A stretch of 64,000 bases of DNA from assembly GCA_002355495.1 (NCBI GenBank), contig AP017424.1, positions 1,922,001 to 1,986,000 of the forward strand. The letters are read 5' to 3'. Each line of letters starts with the position of its first letter. The first letter of the stretch is position 1. The translations under genes were made by a program, and so were the position numbers. This document shows positions 16,999 through 25,647 of the stretch, one piece after another. The notes beneath the pieces are model-generated. The model searched no databases and was not told the origin of the DNA. It saw only the letters and a program-made list of their open reading frames with translations. The DNA comes from Streptomyces laurentii. GTDB lineage: Bacteria > Actinomycetota > Actinomycetes > Streptomycetales > Streptomycetaceae.

Positions 16999-17062
16999 GG
17001 GAGGACGGGGAGTGCGCCGTACGTCGGCACGCACCTGACCCTCCCCCCGTGAAGGCAGCCCC

Positions 17063-17356
17063 ATGACCGCACCCATCCACCCCGTCGACCACGCACTCGT
17101 CGAGGCGGCCGCCCAGGTCGCGCGCACCCGTTGCCGGGGTGACCGGCACTCGATGGCGGCCGCCGGCCGGGACCGGGACGGCCGGATCGTCACCGCCGTG
17201 AACGCCTACCACTTCACGGGCGGCCCCTGCGCCGGACTCGTCCTCATCGGCGCGGCCGCCGCCGAGGGGGCGTACGACCTCGTCACGGTCGTCGCTGGGC
17301 GGACCACCGGCCCGACGAGGAGCAGGCGAGACGAGGAGGATTCTCCAACTCCCTGA
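17063..17356 (+). pseudogene. Decayed cytidine-deaminase-like gene
   Basis: The 97 residues match the first half of small cytidine/blasticidin-S-type deaminases: an ARTRCRGDRHSMAAAGRDRDGR segment (in two parts of the alignment) and VNAYHFTGGPCAGLVLIGAAAAEG. The catalytic Glu expected right after PCA is Gly here. The frame then ends without the zinc-binding PCGRC motif of the second half. In another frame, 17420-17470 reads HHSVAMVFPADG, which resembles the deaminase C-terminus. The gene therefore looks internally deleted or shifted and non-functional as a deaminase. An ATG at 17063 behind GAAGGCAGCC could still be translated. Confidence 0.55.
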
Positions 17357-17567
17357 CGGGACAAGGGGATTCCGCACATGCCGACCGGGAAGCAATCGTC
17401 CGTCTTTCGCGTTGTCCACCACTCGGTGGCGATGGTGTTCCCTGCCGACGGCCGCCGCCACGGCCGGATCCCGGGCGCCCGCCCCGCGGCCGGCCTCTCG
17501 CGTACGAGCCGAGCGACCAGCGACCCGCAACCGGCAACCAGCGACACCCCGGAAAGGCTGAACCCCC

Positions 17568-18554
17568 ATGAAGTACCGCGTCATCGGGAACTCCCCCGCC
17601 ACCCGCCGAGAGGTCAGCGTGCTGAGCCTCGGGGCCATGAACTTCGGCACCCTCGTCGACGAGGACACCGCCTTCGCGCTCCTCGACCGGTTCGCCGAGG
17701 TCGGCGGCACGTTCGTCGACACCTCCAACAACTACGCGTTCTGGGTCAACGGCACCCAGGGCGGCGAGAGCGAGGAGCTGGTCGGCCGCTGGCTGAGGAG
17801 CCGTAACGTCGGGGACGAGTTCACCGTCGCCACCAAGCTGGGCGCCCGCCCCAACCAGCCCGCCTCCGGCTTCAGCCGGGACGTGGAGGGCCTGTCCGCC
17901 AAGGTCATCCGGGAGTCCTCGGAGCGCAGTCGCGAGCGGCTCGGCGTCGAGCGGATCCACCTGCTGTACGCGCACATCATGGACGAGCACACCCCGCTGG
18001 AGGAGACCGTCCAGGGCTTCGCCGACGTGGTCGCGGACGGGGTCGCCGGTCTGCTCGGCGCCAGCAACCACTGGGCCTGGCGCGTCGAACGCGCCCGCGC
18101 CCTCGCCGCGGCGGCCGGCCTGCCCGGCTACGAGGTCCTCCAGCACCACCACAGCTATCTGCGCCAGCGCACCGACATCCCGAGCCTGCGTTCGCCCGAC
18201 GGGAACCAGGGCCTGGTGAGCGGCGATCTGCTCAGCTATCTGCGGGCCACCCCGGAGCTGACGCAGGTCGCGTACTCACCGCTGATCGCGGGCGCGTACG
18301 TACGGGACGACAAGCCGCTCGGCCCCGGCTTCGCGCACGCGGGCACCGAGCCGCGTCTCATGGCGGTCCGCGAGGTGGCTGCGGAGACCGGCGCCACCGT
18401 CAACCAGGTGGTGCTGTCCTGGCTGATGGGCGGGGACATCCCGGTCATCCCGCTCATCGGCGCCTCGTCGCTCGCCCAGCTGGAGGAGAACCTGGGCGCC
18501 GTCGACCTCGACCTCACGGCGGAGCAGCGGGCGAAGCTCGACGCGGTGAACTGA
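17568..18554 (+). CDS. Aldo/keto reductase
   Basis: A 328-residue TIM-barrel NADPH-dependent oxidoreductase. Motifs in order are SVLSLGAMNFGTLVDED, GGTFVDTSNNYAFWVNGTQGGESEELVG (catalytic Asp and Tyr), ATKLGARP (catalytic Lys), LLYAHIMDEHTPLEETV with the His of the tetrad, and IPLIGASSLAQLEENLGAV at the NADPH-binding C-terminus. The substrate is unknown. The ATG at 17568 follows GGAAAGG with good spacing. The 211 bp upstream carry no gene and may include remnants of the deaminase. Confidence 0.9.
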   Translation: MKYRVIGNSPATRREVSVLSLGAMNFGTLVDEDTAFALLDRFAEVGGTFVDTSNNYAFWVNGTQGGESEELVGRWLRSRNVGDEFTVATKLGARPNQPASGFSRDVEGLSAKVIRESSERSRERLGVERIHLLYAHIMDEHTPLEETVQGFADVVADGVAGLLGASNHWAWRVERARALAAAAGLPGYEVLQHHHSYLRQRTDIPSLRSPDGNQGLVSGDLLSYLRATPELTQVAYSPLIAGAYVRDDKPLGPGFAHAGTEPRLMAVREVAAETGATVNQVVLSWLMGGDIPVIPLIGASSLAQLEENLGAVDLDLTAEQRAKLDAVN

Positions 18555-18560
18555 CCGGCG

Positions 18561-18584
18561 AGGGCGGGCCGTTCCGTCCGCCCT
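18561..18584. terminator. Short bidirectional hairpin
   Basis: AGGGCGG (18561-18567) with CCGCCCT (18578-18584), between the convergent reductase and EEP genes. It overlaps the EEP stop codon. Confidence 0.4.
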
Positions 18585-19626
18585 AGAAACGCAGACGCGC
18601 GGCCACCGGAAGGTGGTCGCTGCGGGTCTCCGGGAGGGTCCACGAGGACAGCGGCTCGACGCCCCGGACCAGGATCTGGTCGATCCGGGCCATCGGGAAC
18701 GAGGCCGGCCAGCTGAAGCCGAAGCCGTCGCCCGCCGCGCCCTGGGTGGACCGGAGCTGTGAGGTGACGGCGGTCAGGGCGCGGTCGTTCATGGTGCCGT
18801 TGAGGTCGCCGAGGAGCACGACGCGCGGGTTCGGGTCCCGGGAGATCGCCGCGCCCAGGGCGTCGGCGCTGGTGTCGCGCTGGGAGGCGGTGAAGCCGGC
18901 GTTCATCTTGACCCGTACGGAGGGCAGATGGGCGACGTAGACGGCGATGTCGCCGGACGGCGCGGCGACGGTGGCGCGCAGGGCGCGGGTCCAGCCGAGG
19001 CGGATGTCGACGGGCTTGGCGCCGCGCAGCGGGTGCTTGCTCCACAGGCCGACGGTGCCCTGGACGGAGTGGTACGGGTACGTGGCGGCCAGGCCCTTCT
19101 CGTACACCGGCACCATGTCGGTCTTGAGCTCCTCCAGGGCCACCACGTCGACGCCGGATCCGGCGATCTGACGGGCCGTCTCGCCGGGGTCGGGGTTGTC
19201 GGCGTTGACGTTGTGGCTCACGACGGTGAGGTCGCCGCCGTCGGCGGACTTGTCGACGACGAGTCCGCCGAAGAGGTTGAGCCAGACCACGGCCGGCAGG
19301 ATCAGCGCGATCAGCGCCGTCGCGGAGCGGCGCAGCAGGGCGAGGACCAGGATCACCGGGACGAACACGCCGAACCAGGGCAGGAAGGTCTCGATGAGAC
19401 TGCCGAGGTTGCCGACGCGGTTCGGGATGTCGGAGTGAAGAGCCATCACCAGCGCGACCAGGACCGCGCAGACGGCCAGGATCACGCCCCGGCGCCAGAT
19501 GCCGCGGTCGTGGCGCAGCCGCGCGAGGCGGCTACCCGGTCCGGGAGTATCGGCGGGCGGGAGGGCGGAGTTGTGGTGGTCCGGCGTGCCGCCGCTTTCG
19601 GTCCCCGTCATGTCCACGCGCGTCAT
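18583..19626 (-). CDS. Membrane-anchored endonuclease/exonuclease/phosphatase (EEP) family protein
   Basis: A 347-residue protein with about three N-terminal membrane helices (roughly residues 47-66, 80-100 and 105-125) and an extracytoplasmic EEP domain. EEP motifs present are LTVVSHNVNADN, VDVVALEEL (metal Glu), HLPSVRVK, LLGDLNGTMNDRAL (Asp/Asn) and the final SDHLPVAARLRF (catalytic Asp-His). Family members cleave phosphodiesters in nucleic acids, phospholipids or inositol phosphates. With this membrane topology a cell-surface phosphodiesterase is likely, but the substrate is unknown. The ATG at 19626 follows TGAGGACGG; ATG 19611 is an alternative. Confidence 0.85.
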   Translation of the reverse strand: MTRVDMTGTESGGTPDHHNSALPPADTPGPGSRLARLRHDRGIWRRGVILAVCAVLVALVMALHSDIPNRVGNLGSLIETFLPWFGVFVPVILVLALLRRSATALIALILPAVVWLNLFGGLVVDKSADGGDLTVVSHNVNADNPDPGETARQIAGSGVDVVALEELKTDMVPVYEKGLAATYPYHSVQGTVGLWSKHPLRGAKPVDIRLGWTRALRATVAAPSGDIAVYVAHLPSVRVKMNAGFTASQRDTSADALGAAISRDPNPRVVLLGDLNGTMNDRALTAVTSQLRSTQGAAGDGFGFSWPASFPMARIDQILVRGVEPLSSWTLPETRSDHLPVAARLRF

Positions 19627-19829
19627 CGCCGCCGTCCTCACTGCCTTGCTGTCCGACCCGGTCCCGACCCTAGGCGATTCCGCGCCGGTCGTACTCATCG
19701 AGGGACGAACGAACGCGCGTGGCGGGTTCCTGCAGGTGGTGCGGTGCGTACGCCTGTGACAGAACGCGCACATTCGTCCGGGGTGTCGCCCCGGCGCCGC
19801 CGCCGGCACCTTCGGCGCGCCTCCCGGTC

Positions 19830-19917
19830 GGACGACCGGACGGACCGCCGGCCGGACGACCGGGCGGACCGCCGGACAGACCGCGGGTCAGACGGCCGGA
19901 CGGACGGCTGGACGGAC
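19830..19917. repeat. 12-bp tandem repeat array at the 3' end of the TetR gene
   Basis: About seven copies of a 12-bp unit (consensus GGACSRCCGGAC) run from 19830 to 19917, spanning the TetR stop codon at 19888-19890. In the TetR frame each unit reads as the tetrapeptide V-R-P-A/V. Confidence 0.8.
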
Positions 19918-20658
19918 ACCCTCCAGAACGGTGTCGACGATCTGTTCGGCGAGGCCGGGCTCCAGCGGCGAGCCGGGCCGGATGACCGAGCGGAGCAGCA
20001 GGGGGCCGGTGACGAGGTCGTTGACGAGTTCGACGTCGAGGTCGGGACGGATCTCGCCGTTCGCCATGCCGCGCCGGATGGCGTCGAGGGACATCCGGCG
20101 GCGCGGTTCGATGACGGTGCGCTGGTACGCGTCCCAGAGCTTCGGATACATCTGCATCTGCGAGAACACGTTGTGCAGCAGCGCGTTGGAGCGCTTGAAC
20201 ATGCCGCGTTGCCGCAGGCTCTCCAGGAGCGTGACGAGGTCGTCGCGGGCGGAGGTGCCGGGCAGGTCCGGTTCGGGGAGTTCCAGGGACCGGAGCAGGT
20301 CGATGAGCAGGGCTTCCTTGCCGGGCCAGCGGCGGTAGATGGTGGCCTTGCCGACCCCGGCGGTACGGGCGAGCTTCTCGATGGACAGGTCGGCGAGCGG
20401 GACGCCGTGCTCCAGCATCCCGACCGCCGCGTCGAAAATGGCCCGTTCCACCGCCTCGCTGCGCGGCCGGCCCCGGCGGCCGCCGCACGGGGCCGCGTCG
20501 CCGGGACACTCGGAGGGCGCGGGGACGGGGGCGGCCCCGGCGGCCGGGGTCATGGCCGCGGCCTCGCCCCGTACCGCCGTCCCGTCCGGTGCTGCCGCGA
20601 GCCGCGCCGTGACCGCCGCCGGGCCGGTCGTCCCCGCCCCCGTCGTCTCCTGCGACAC
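19888..20658 (-). CDS. TetR-family repressor of the adjacent MFS exporter
   Basis: A 256-residue regulator. A low-complexity N-terminal 75 residues precedes the TetR helix-turn-helix (AIFDAAVGMLEHGVPLADLS to AGVGKATIYRRWPGKEALL) and a ligand-binding helical domain. The GTG start at 20658 follows GGAGGAGG. The gene is 32 bp downstream of the MFS gene on the same strand, so it is co-transcribed and autoregulated with it. The 27-bp palindrome in front of the MFS gene is the obvious operator. The C-terminus RPAVRPAV comes from a DNA tandem repeat that continues in frame beyond the stop codon. Confidence 0.88.
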   Translation of the reverse strand: MSQETTGAGTTGPAAVTARLAAAPDGTAVRGEAAAMTPAAGAAPVPAPSECPGDAAPCGGRRGRPRSEAVERAIFDAAVGMLEHGVPLADLSIEKLARTAGVGKATIYRRWPGKEALLIDLLRSLELPEPDLPGTSARDDLVTLLESLRQRGMFKRSNALLHNVFSQMQMYPKLWDAYQRTVIEPRRRMSLDAIRRGMANGEIRPDLDVELVNDLVTGPLLLRSVIRPGSPLEPGLAEQIVDTVLEGVRPAVRPAV

Positions 20659-20690
20659 GTCCGTTCCGCCTCCTCCGCCTGACCTGCCGT

Positions 20691-22313
20691 CTACCTCGGA
20701 ACCGATTCTCCCGCTTCCGCGCGGGCGCCCGGGACGGCACCGGCCGGAACCGGCCCGGACGGGGTGCGGCCGGGCAGGAAGAGCGCGACGACGATCGCGC
20801 CCAGGACGGCGACACCGGCCGAGCCCATGGCCGTCACGTGCATGGCGTCGAGGAAGGCGTCGTACGCGGGCGTGACCAGGCCGCGGCCGGCCGGGCCGAG
20901 GTGCTGCGCGACGCCGAGCGTCGCCTCGATGGACTCGCCCGCCTTCTCGCGCAGGTCCGCCGGGAGCCCGGCGAGGTGGCTGTCGATCTCGCCGCGGTAC
21001 GTGCTGGACAGGACGGAGCCGAGGACGGCCACCCCGAGCGCGCCGCCGACCTGGCGGAAGGTGTTGTTGATGGCGGAACCGGAGCCGGCCTTCTCGCGCG
21101 GCAGCGCCTGCATCACGGCGACGGTGACCGGCGGCATGATGTGCGCCATGCCGGCGCCCTGGAGGAAGAAGAAGATCTCCAGGACCCAGACCGGCGTGTC
21201 CGCGTCGAAGAAGGCGAACGCGGCCAGACCGACGGCGACGGCGAGCATGCCCGTCGTGCACACGGCCTTGGCGCCGAAGCGGTCGACGACGTGCCGGGCG
21301 CGCGGCGCGAAGATCATCTGGGCGATGGCGAGCGGCAGGATGAGCAGACCCGATTCCAGGGCGCTGTAGCCGCGCACGCTCTGCAGGTAGAACGCGGAGA
21401 AGAAGGTCACGCCCATGAGGGCGAAGAACACCAGCGCGATGGCGGCGACGGCGGCCGAGAAGGCGGGCTTGCGGAAGTACGAGACGTCGAGCGCGGGGTG
21501 CGCGGCGCGCTTCTCGTACAGCACGAAACCGGTGAGGACGGCGAGGCCCGCGAGCGCCGGGAGCAGCACGGTGACATCGGTGAAGCTGGCCAGCTCGCCG
21601 CCGCGGATGATGCCGTAGACCAGCAGGACGAGACCGAGGACGGACAGCAGTACGCCGGGCAGGTCGACGCGGCCGGGCTTCGGGTCCTTGGAGTCGGGCA
21701 CCAGCCAGATCATCAGGACCAGGGCGAGGATCACCACGGGCACGTTGACCAGGAAGATCGAGCCCCACCAGAAGTGCTCCAGGAGGGCACCGCCGGTGAT
21801 GGGGCCGATGGCGATGGCGAGGCCGACGCTGCCGGCCCAGATACCGATGGCCTTGGGCTGCTCCTCGCGCTCGAAGACGTTCATGAGGACGGCGAGGGTG
21901 GCGGGCATCACGAACGCGGCACCGAGGCCCATCAGGGCCCGGAAGGCGACCAGCTCGCCCGGGCTGCCGGACTGGGCGGCGAGCGCGGAGGCGATGCCGA
22001 AGACGGCTATGCCGAACAGCAGGACCTTCTTGCGGCCGAGCCGGTCGCCGAGCAGGCCGGAGGTGAAGAGCAGGCCCGCGAAGACGAGCGTGTACGAGTT
22101 GATGGCCCATTCCAGCTCGCTCTGCGTGGCACCGATGCCGGTGGGAGCGGGGCTGGCGATCGTCTTGACGGCGACGTTGAGGATCGAGTTGTCGAGAACG
22201 ACGATCAGCAGGCTGAGCATGAGCACACCGAGAATCGCCCAGCGGCGGCGGTGCACGGCCTCCGGGACGCGGGGCGCTCCGGGAACGGCGGAGACAGAGG
22301 TCGGCTGAGACAT
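20691..22313 (-). CDS. MFS multidrug exporter, DHA2 (14-helix) type
   Basis: A 540-residue proton-driven drug exporter. Helices start at residue about 25 ([21 protein letters not shown], whose LDxSIxNVA part is motif D1 of the DHA2 group). Next come [16 protein letters not shown] (motif A) and [18 protein letters not shown] (motif C), and about 14 hydrophobic segments can be counted. The ATG at 22313 has GAGGG upstream. The start lies 21 bp downstream of a perfect 27-bp palindrome, and the TetR gene follows after 32 bp, forming a self-regulated resistance operon. The exported drug cannot be told from the sequence. Confidence 0.92.
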   Translation of the reverse strand: MSQPTSVSAVPGAPRVPEAVHRRRWAILGVLMLSLLIVVLDNSILNVAVKTIASPAPTGIGATQSELEWAINSYTLVFAGLLFTSGLLGDRLGRKKVLLFGIAVFGIASALAAQSGSPGELVAFRALMGLGAAFVMPATLAVLMNVFEREEQPKAIGIWAGSVGLAIAIGPITGGALLEHFWWGSIFLVNVPVVILALVLMIWLVPDSKDPKPGRVDLPGVLLSVLGLVLLVYGIIRGGELASFTDVTVLLPALAGLAVLTGFVLYEKRAAHPALDVSYFRKPAFSAAVAAIALVFFALMGVTFFSAFYLQSVRGYSALESGLLILPLAIAQMIFAPRARHVVDRFGAKAVCTTGMLAVAVGLAAFAFFDADTPVWVLEIFFFLQGAGMAHIMPPVTVAVMQALPREKAGSGSAINNTFRQVGGALGVAVLGSVLSSTYRGEIDSHLAGLPADLREKAGESIEATLGVAQHLGPAGRGLVTPAYDAFLDAMHVTAMGSAGVAVLGAIVVALFLPGRTPSGPVPAGAVPGARAEAGESVPR

Positions 22314-22333
22314 GGCCCTCACCTTAGTACTAT

Positions 22334-22360
22334 TTCGATACGAGACCGTCTCGTATCGAA
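22334..22360. promoter_or_regulatory. 27-bp perfect palindrome, probable TetR operator
   Basis: Arms TTCGATACGAGAC (22334-22346) and GTCTCGTATCGAA (22348-22360) around one central C. It is located just upstream of the MFS-TetR operon and about 190 bp from the divergent panB. Confidence 0.8.
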
Positions 22361-22551
22361 TTCTGCTGACGGAGTCTTTGCCCGCCGGGCCGAAGCCGCC
22401 GGCGGACCGAAGCCGCCGGACCCGTGTGAACAGCGCCACTCCACTCCGCCCGGCCGCCCCGCTTCCCCGGCCGCCCCGCCGAGTGCCACCATGGATGTGG
22501 TCCGGGGACGCCACAGGGCGCCTCGAGATGACAACAGAGGAGCCGTTCACC

Positions 22552-23415
22552 ATGACGCTTCAGGCTGCCCAGAAACCGCCCGCCGACAGCAGCAAGGCGC
22601 TGTACGGAGGGAAAGGCACCCGCCGTATCACCGTCCACGACATCGCCGCCGCCAAGACGCGGGGCGAGAAGTGGCCCATGCTCACCGCCTACGACGCGAT
22701 GACCGCCTCCGTCTTCGACGAGGCCGGCATCCCGGTGATCCTCGTCGGCGACTCCATGGGCAACTGTCATCTCGGCTACGACACCACCGTGCCCGTCACG
22801 ATGGACGAGATGACCTTCCTGTCCGCCGCCGTCGTCCGCGGCACCCGGCGTGCCCTGGTCGTCGCCGACCTGACCTTCGGCTCGTACCAGGAAGGGCCCG
22901 TCCAGGCCCTGCGCAACGCCACCCGGCTGATCAAGGAGGCGGGCGTCGGCGCGATCAAGCTGGAGGGCGGCGAGCGCTCGCTGCCGCAGACCGAGCTGCT
23001 GGTCCGGTCCGGCATCCCGGTCATGTCCCACCTCGGCCTGACCCCGCAGTCCGTCAACACCATGGGCTACCGGGTACAGGGCCGCGGCGACGAGTCCGCG
23101 CACCAGCTGCTGCGCGACGCCAAGGCCGCCCAGGACGCGGGCGCCTTCGCCGTCGTCCTGGAGCTGGTCCCGGCCGAGCTGGCCGCCGAGGTCACCCGCT
23201 CGCTGCACATCCCGACCATCGGCATCGGCGCGGGCGCCGGCACGGACGCGCAGGTCCTCGTGTGGACCGACATGGCCGGGCTGACCGGCGGCAAGGTGCC
23301 GCGCTTCACCAAGCAGTACGCCAACCTGCGCGAGACCCTCGGCGACGCCGCCCGGGCCTTCGCGGAGGACGTGTCCGGCGGGGCGTTCCCCGCCGAGGAG
23401 CACACCTTCCACTAG
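22552..23415 (+). CDS. panB: 3-methyl-2-oxobutanoate hydroxymethyltransferase
   Basis: A 287-residue enzyme that transfers a hydroxymethyl group from methylene-tetrahydrofolate to alpha-ketoisovalerate. This makes ketopantoate, the first step of pantothenate/CoA synthesis. Motifs are [25 protein letters not shown] (in part: AYDA, VGDSMGN), [27 protein letters not shown]-like [12 protein letters not shown], and [18 protein letters not shown] with the magnesium and substrate residues. The ATG at 22552 follows AGAGGAG. The frame extends upstream into the operator region without a plausible start. It is a single gene with a strong terminator. Confidence 0.95.
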   Translation: MTLQAAQKPPADSSKALYGGKGTRRITVHDIAAAKTRGEKWPMLTAYDAMTASVFDEAGIPVILVGDSMGNCHLGYDTTVPVTMDEMTFLSAAVVRGTRRALVVADLTFGSYQEGPVQALRNATRLIKEAGVGAIKLEGGERSLPQTELLVRSGIPVMSHLGLTPQSVNTMGYRVQGRGDESAHQLLRDAKAAQDAGAFAVVLELVPAELAAEVTRSLHIPTIGIGAGAGTDAQVLVWTDMAGLTGGKVPRFTKQYANLRETLGDAARAFAEDVSGGAFPAEEHTFH

Positions 23416-23470
23416 TCCTACTGGTTCCACCCGCCGCTTCGGCGGCACCCGAGCCACTCCCGGCACCACG

Positions 23471-23504
23471 ACAGCCCGCCGACCGTCCCCCGTCGGCGGG
23501 CTGT
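23471..23504 (+). terminator. Hairpin terminator after panB
   Basis: Perfect 13-bp stem ACAGCCCGCCGAC (23471-23483) with 23492-23504, eight-base loop. Confidence 0.8.
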
Positions 23505-23530
23505 CCGCGTCGGTACGCACGGATGCGCGC

Positions 23531-23610
23531 GTCGCCTTGTCGGCGCTTGTCCGCGGCTGCCGGTGGCTGTCGGTGGCTGTCGGTGGCTGTCTGCGGTTGT
23601 CGGTGCCTGC
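23531..23610. repeat. 10-bp tandem repeats upstream of the ABC transporter
   Basis: Eight consecutive 10-base units, consensus CGGTGGCTGT. Three central copies are identical (23561-23590) and the flanking copies are degenerate. Looser copies continue toward 23648. The array is non-coding and lies between the panB terminator and the ABC transporter start at 23671. Confidence 0.75.
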
Positions 23611-23670
23611 CGGCAGGGGTGTCGGCCGGTTGTCGGCGGCCTGTCGGTGAGCCCCGGTTCCCTTGGGGAC

Positions 23671-24681
23671 ATGACGCGATCACACACCCACGCCATCGAG
23701 GTACGGGGCCTCGTGAAGCACTTCGGCGCGACGAAGGCCGTCGACGGGATCGACCTGGACGTCCGCGAGGGCACCGTCCTCGGGGTCCTCGGCCCCAACG
23801 GCGCCGGCAAGACGACCCTGGTCCGCTGCCTGTCCACGCTGATCGTCCCGGACGCCGGGACGGCCGTCGTCGCCGGGTACGACGTGGTGCGCCAGCCGCG
23901 CCAGCTGCGCCGCACCATCGGGCTGACCGGCCAGTACGCCTCGGTCGACGAGAAGCTGTCCGGCCGGGAGAACCTGTACATGATCGGGCGGCTGCTCGAT
24001 CTCTCCCGCGCCGAGGCCCGCCGCCGCGCCGACGCGATGCTGGAGCGCTTCTCGCTCACCGAGGCCGCCAAGCGCCCGGCCATGACGTACTCCGGCGGCA
24101 TGCGGCGCCGGCTGGACCTGGCCGCCTCGATGATCGGCCGGCCCGCCGTGCTCTACCTGGACGAGCCCACCACCGGCCTGGACCCGCGCACCCGCAACGA
24201 GGTCTGGGAGGAGGTGCAGCGCATGGTCGCCGACGGCGCGACCGTGCTGCTCACCACCCAGTACATGGAGGAGGCCGAGCAGCTGGCCTCCGAGCTGACC
24301 GTCATCGACCGCGGCCGGGTCGTCGCCAGCGGCGGGGTCGACGAGCTGAAGACCCGGGTCGCCGGCCGCACCCTGCGCATCCGTCCGGCCGACCCGGCCG
24401 ACCTGCCCGCCATGGCGGCGGCGCTGCGCGAGACCGGGCTCGACGGCCCGGCCGGTGCCACCGTCGAGGACGGCACGGGCACGCTCGACGTACCAATCCT
24501 CACCGACGAGCAACTGACCGCCGTCGTGAGACTGTTCGGCGCCCGCGGCTTCGGCATCGCCGACATCGGCACCCAACTGCCCAGCCTCGACGAGGTGTTC
24601 CTCGCCATCACCGGCGAGAAGACGTCCGAGGCCGCCCCGTCCGTCCCGTCCGACACGATCACCGAGGAGATCGCCGCATGA
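23671..24681 (+). CDS. ABC exporter ATP-binding subunit, DrrA type
   Basis: A 336-residue ATPase. Walker A GPNGAGKTT (about residues 46-54), signature YSGGMRRRLDLA, Walker B VLYLDEPTTGLD and the H-loop region TTQYMEEAEQL are all intact. The C-terminal extension of about 90 residues after the nucleotide-binding domain (GRTLRIRPADPADLP to SLDEVFLAITG) is characteristic of the daunorubicin-resistance DrrA family. It would power export of a drug-like or lipid substrate through the next gene's product. The ATG at 23671 follows TTGGGGAC. The stop overlaps the permease start (ATGA), showing coupling. Confidence 0.92.
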   Translation: MTRSHTHAIEVRGLVKHFGATKAVDGIDLDVREGTVLGVLGPNGAGKTTLVRCLSTLIVPDAGTAVVAGYDVVRQPRQLRRTIGLTGQYASVDEKLSGRENLYMIGRLLDLSRAEARRRADAMLERFSLTEAAKRPAMTYSGGMRRRLDLAASMIGRPAVLYLDEPTTGLDPRTRNEVWEEVQRMVADGATVLLTTQYMEEAEQLASELTVIDRGRVVASGGVDELKTRVAGRTLRIRPADPADLPAMAAALRETGLDGPAGATVEDGTGTLDVPILTDEQLTAVVRLFGARGFGIADIGTQLPSLDEVFLAITGEKTSEAAPSVPSDTITEEIAA

Positions 24682-25592
24682 GCGCCGGCACCCTGCCCCA
24701 GTCCCCCGCGGACGGCCGCGGCCCCGCGTCCGCCTCCACCTCCTCGCTCGCCAAGCGGCCCTCGTCCAGAGCCGGTTCCGACCCCGGTCCCGGCTCCGGC
24801 ACCCGCGCCGACGACGGCCGGATCGGCCTGCGGGCCAACCTCCGCCACATCGGCGCCCTCGCCCGCCGCAACATGCTCCAGATCAAGCAGGACCCGGAGT
24901 CGATGTTCGACGCCGTCTTCATGCCGATCGTGTTCGTACTGCTCTTCGTGTACGTCTTCGGCGGCGCGATCGCCGGCAAGGGCAACAACGACGCGTACGT
25001 CAACTACGTCGTGCCCGGCCTGATGGCCATGATGGGCATGAACATCGCGATGGGCGTCGGCACCGGCATCAACGACGACTTCAAGAAGGGCGTCATGGAC
25101 CGGTTCCGGACCATGCCCATCGCCCGCTCGTCCGTCCTCATCGCGAAGATCGTCGTCGAGATCGGCCGCATGCTGATCGCCACCGCGATCCTGCTCGGCA
25201 TGGGCTTCCTGCTCGGGCTGCAGATCCACACCTCGGTCCTCGGACTGTTCGGCGCCATCGGCCTGTCGATGGTGTTCGGCGCCTCCCTGATGTGGATCTT
25301 CATCCTGCTCGGGCTGACGATGAAGACGGCGCAGGCCGTCCAGGGCATGGCGATGATCGTGCTGATGCCGCTCCAGTTCGGCTCGTCGATCTTCGCGCCG
25401 CCGACCACGATGCCCGGCTGGCTGCAGGCCTTCACCGACTACAACCCGCTGTCGGCCCTGGCCGACTCCTCCCGCGCCCTGATCAACGGCGGCCCGCTCG
25501 CCCACTCGGTGTGGATGACGCTGGGCTGGTCGGTCGCCATCACCGCGGTCATGGCCCCGCTCGCGGTCGCCAAGTTCCGTAAGAAGACCTGA
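24678..25592 (+). CDS. ABC-2 type permease, DrrB type
   Basis: A 304-residue membrane subunit. After about 55 polar residues there are six hydrophobic helices, beginning with FMPIVFVLLFVYVFGGAI. The ABC-2 cytoplasmic coupling region is seen in INDDFKKGVMDRFRTMPIARS. The late pair PLQFGSSIFAPPTTMPGWLQ and FTDYNPLSALADSSRAL is typical of DrrB proteins. It starts within the stop codon of the ATPase gene, and the two form a complete exporter. The substrate is unknown. The gene ends 55 bp before the convergent SARP regulator. Confidence 0.92.
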   Translation: MSAGTLPQSPADGRGPASASTSSLAKRPSSRAGSDPGPGSGTRADDGRIGLRANLRHIGALARRNMLQIKQDPESMFDAVFMPIVFVLLFVYVFGGAIAGKGNNDAYVNYVVPGLMAMMGMNIAMGVGTGINDDFKKGVMDRFRTMPIARSSVLIAKIVVEIGRMLIATAILLGMGFLLGLQIHTSVLGLFGAIGLSMVFGASLMWIFILLGLTMKTAQAVQGMAMIVLMPLQFGSSIFAPPTTMPGWLQAFTDYNPLSALADSSRALINGGPLAHSVWMTLGWSVAITAVMAPLAVAKFRKKT

Positions 25593-25647
25593 CCTGAACG
25601 GTCCAGGACGGGGGCACGACGACAGCGCGTACGCGGCCGGGGCCGGA

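Noticed and set aside
23531..23610. Possible CRISPR-like array
   Set aside because: Units are 10 bases without spacers and there are no cas genes; this is a simple tandem repeat.
20838..25592. 1584-codon + strand open frame
   Set aside because: Most of it is a shadow of the MFS exporter, panB and the ABC ATPase. Only its last 304 codons (from 24678) are a real gene.
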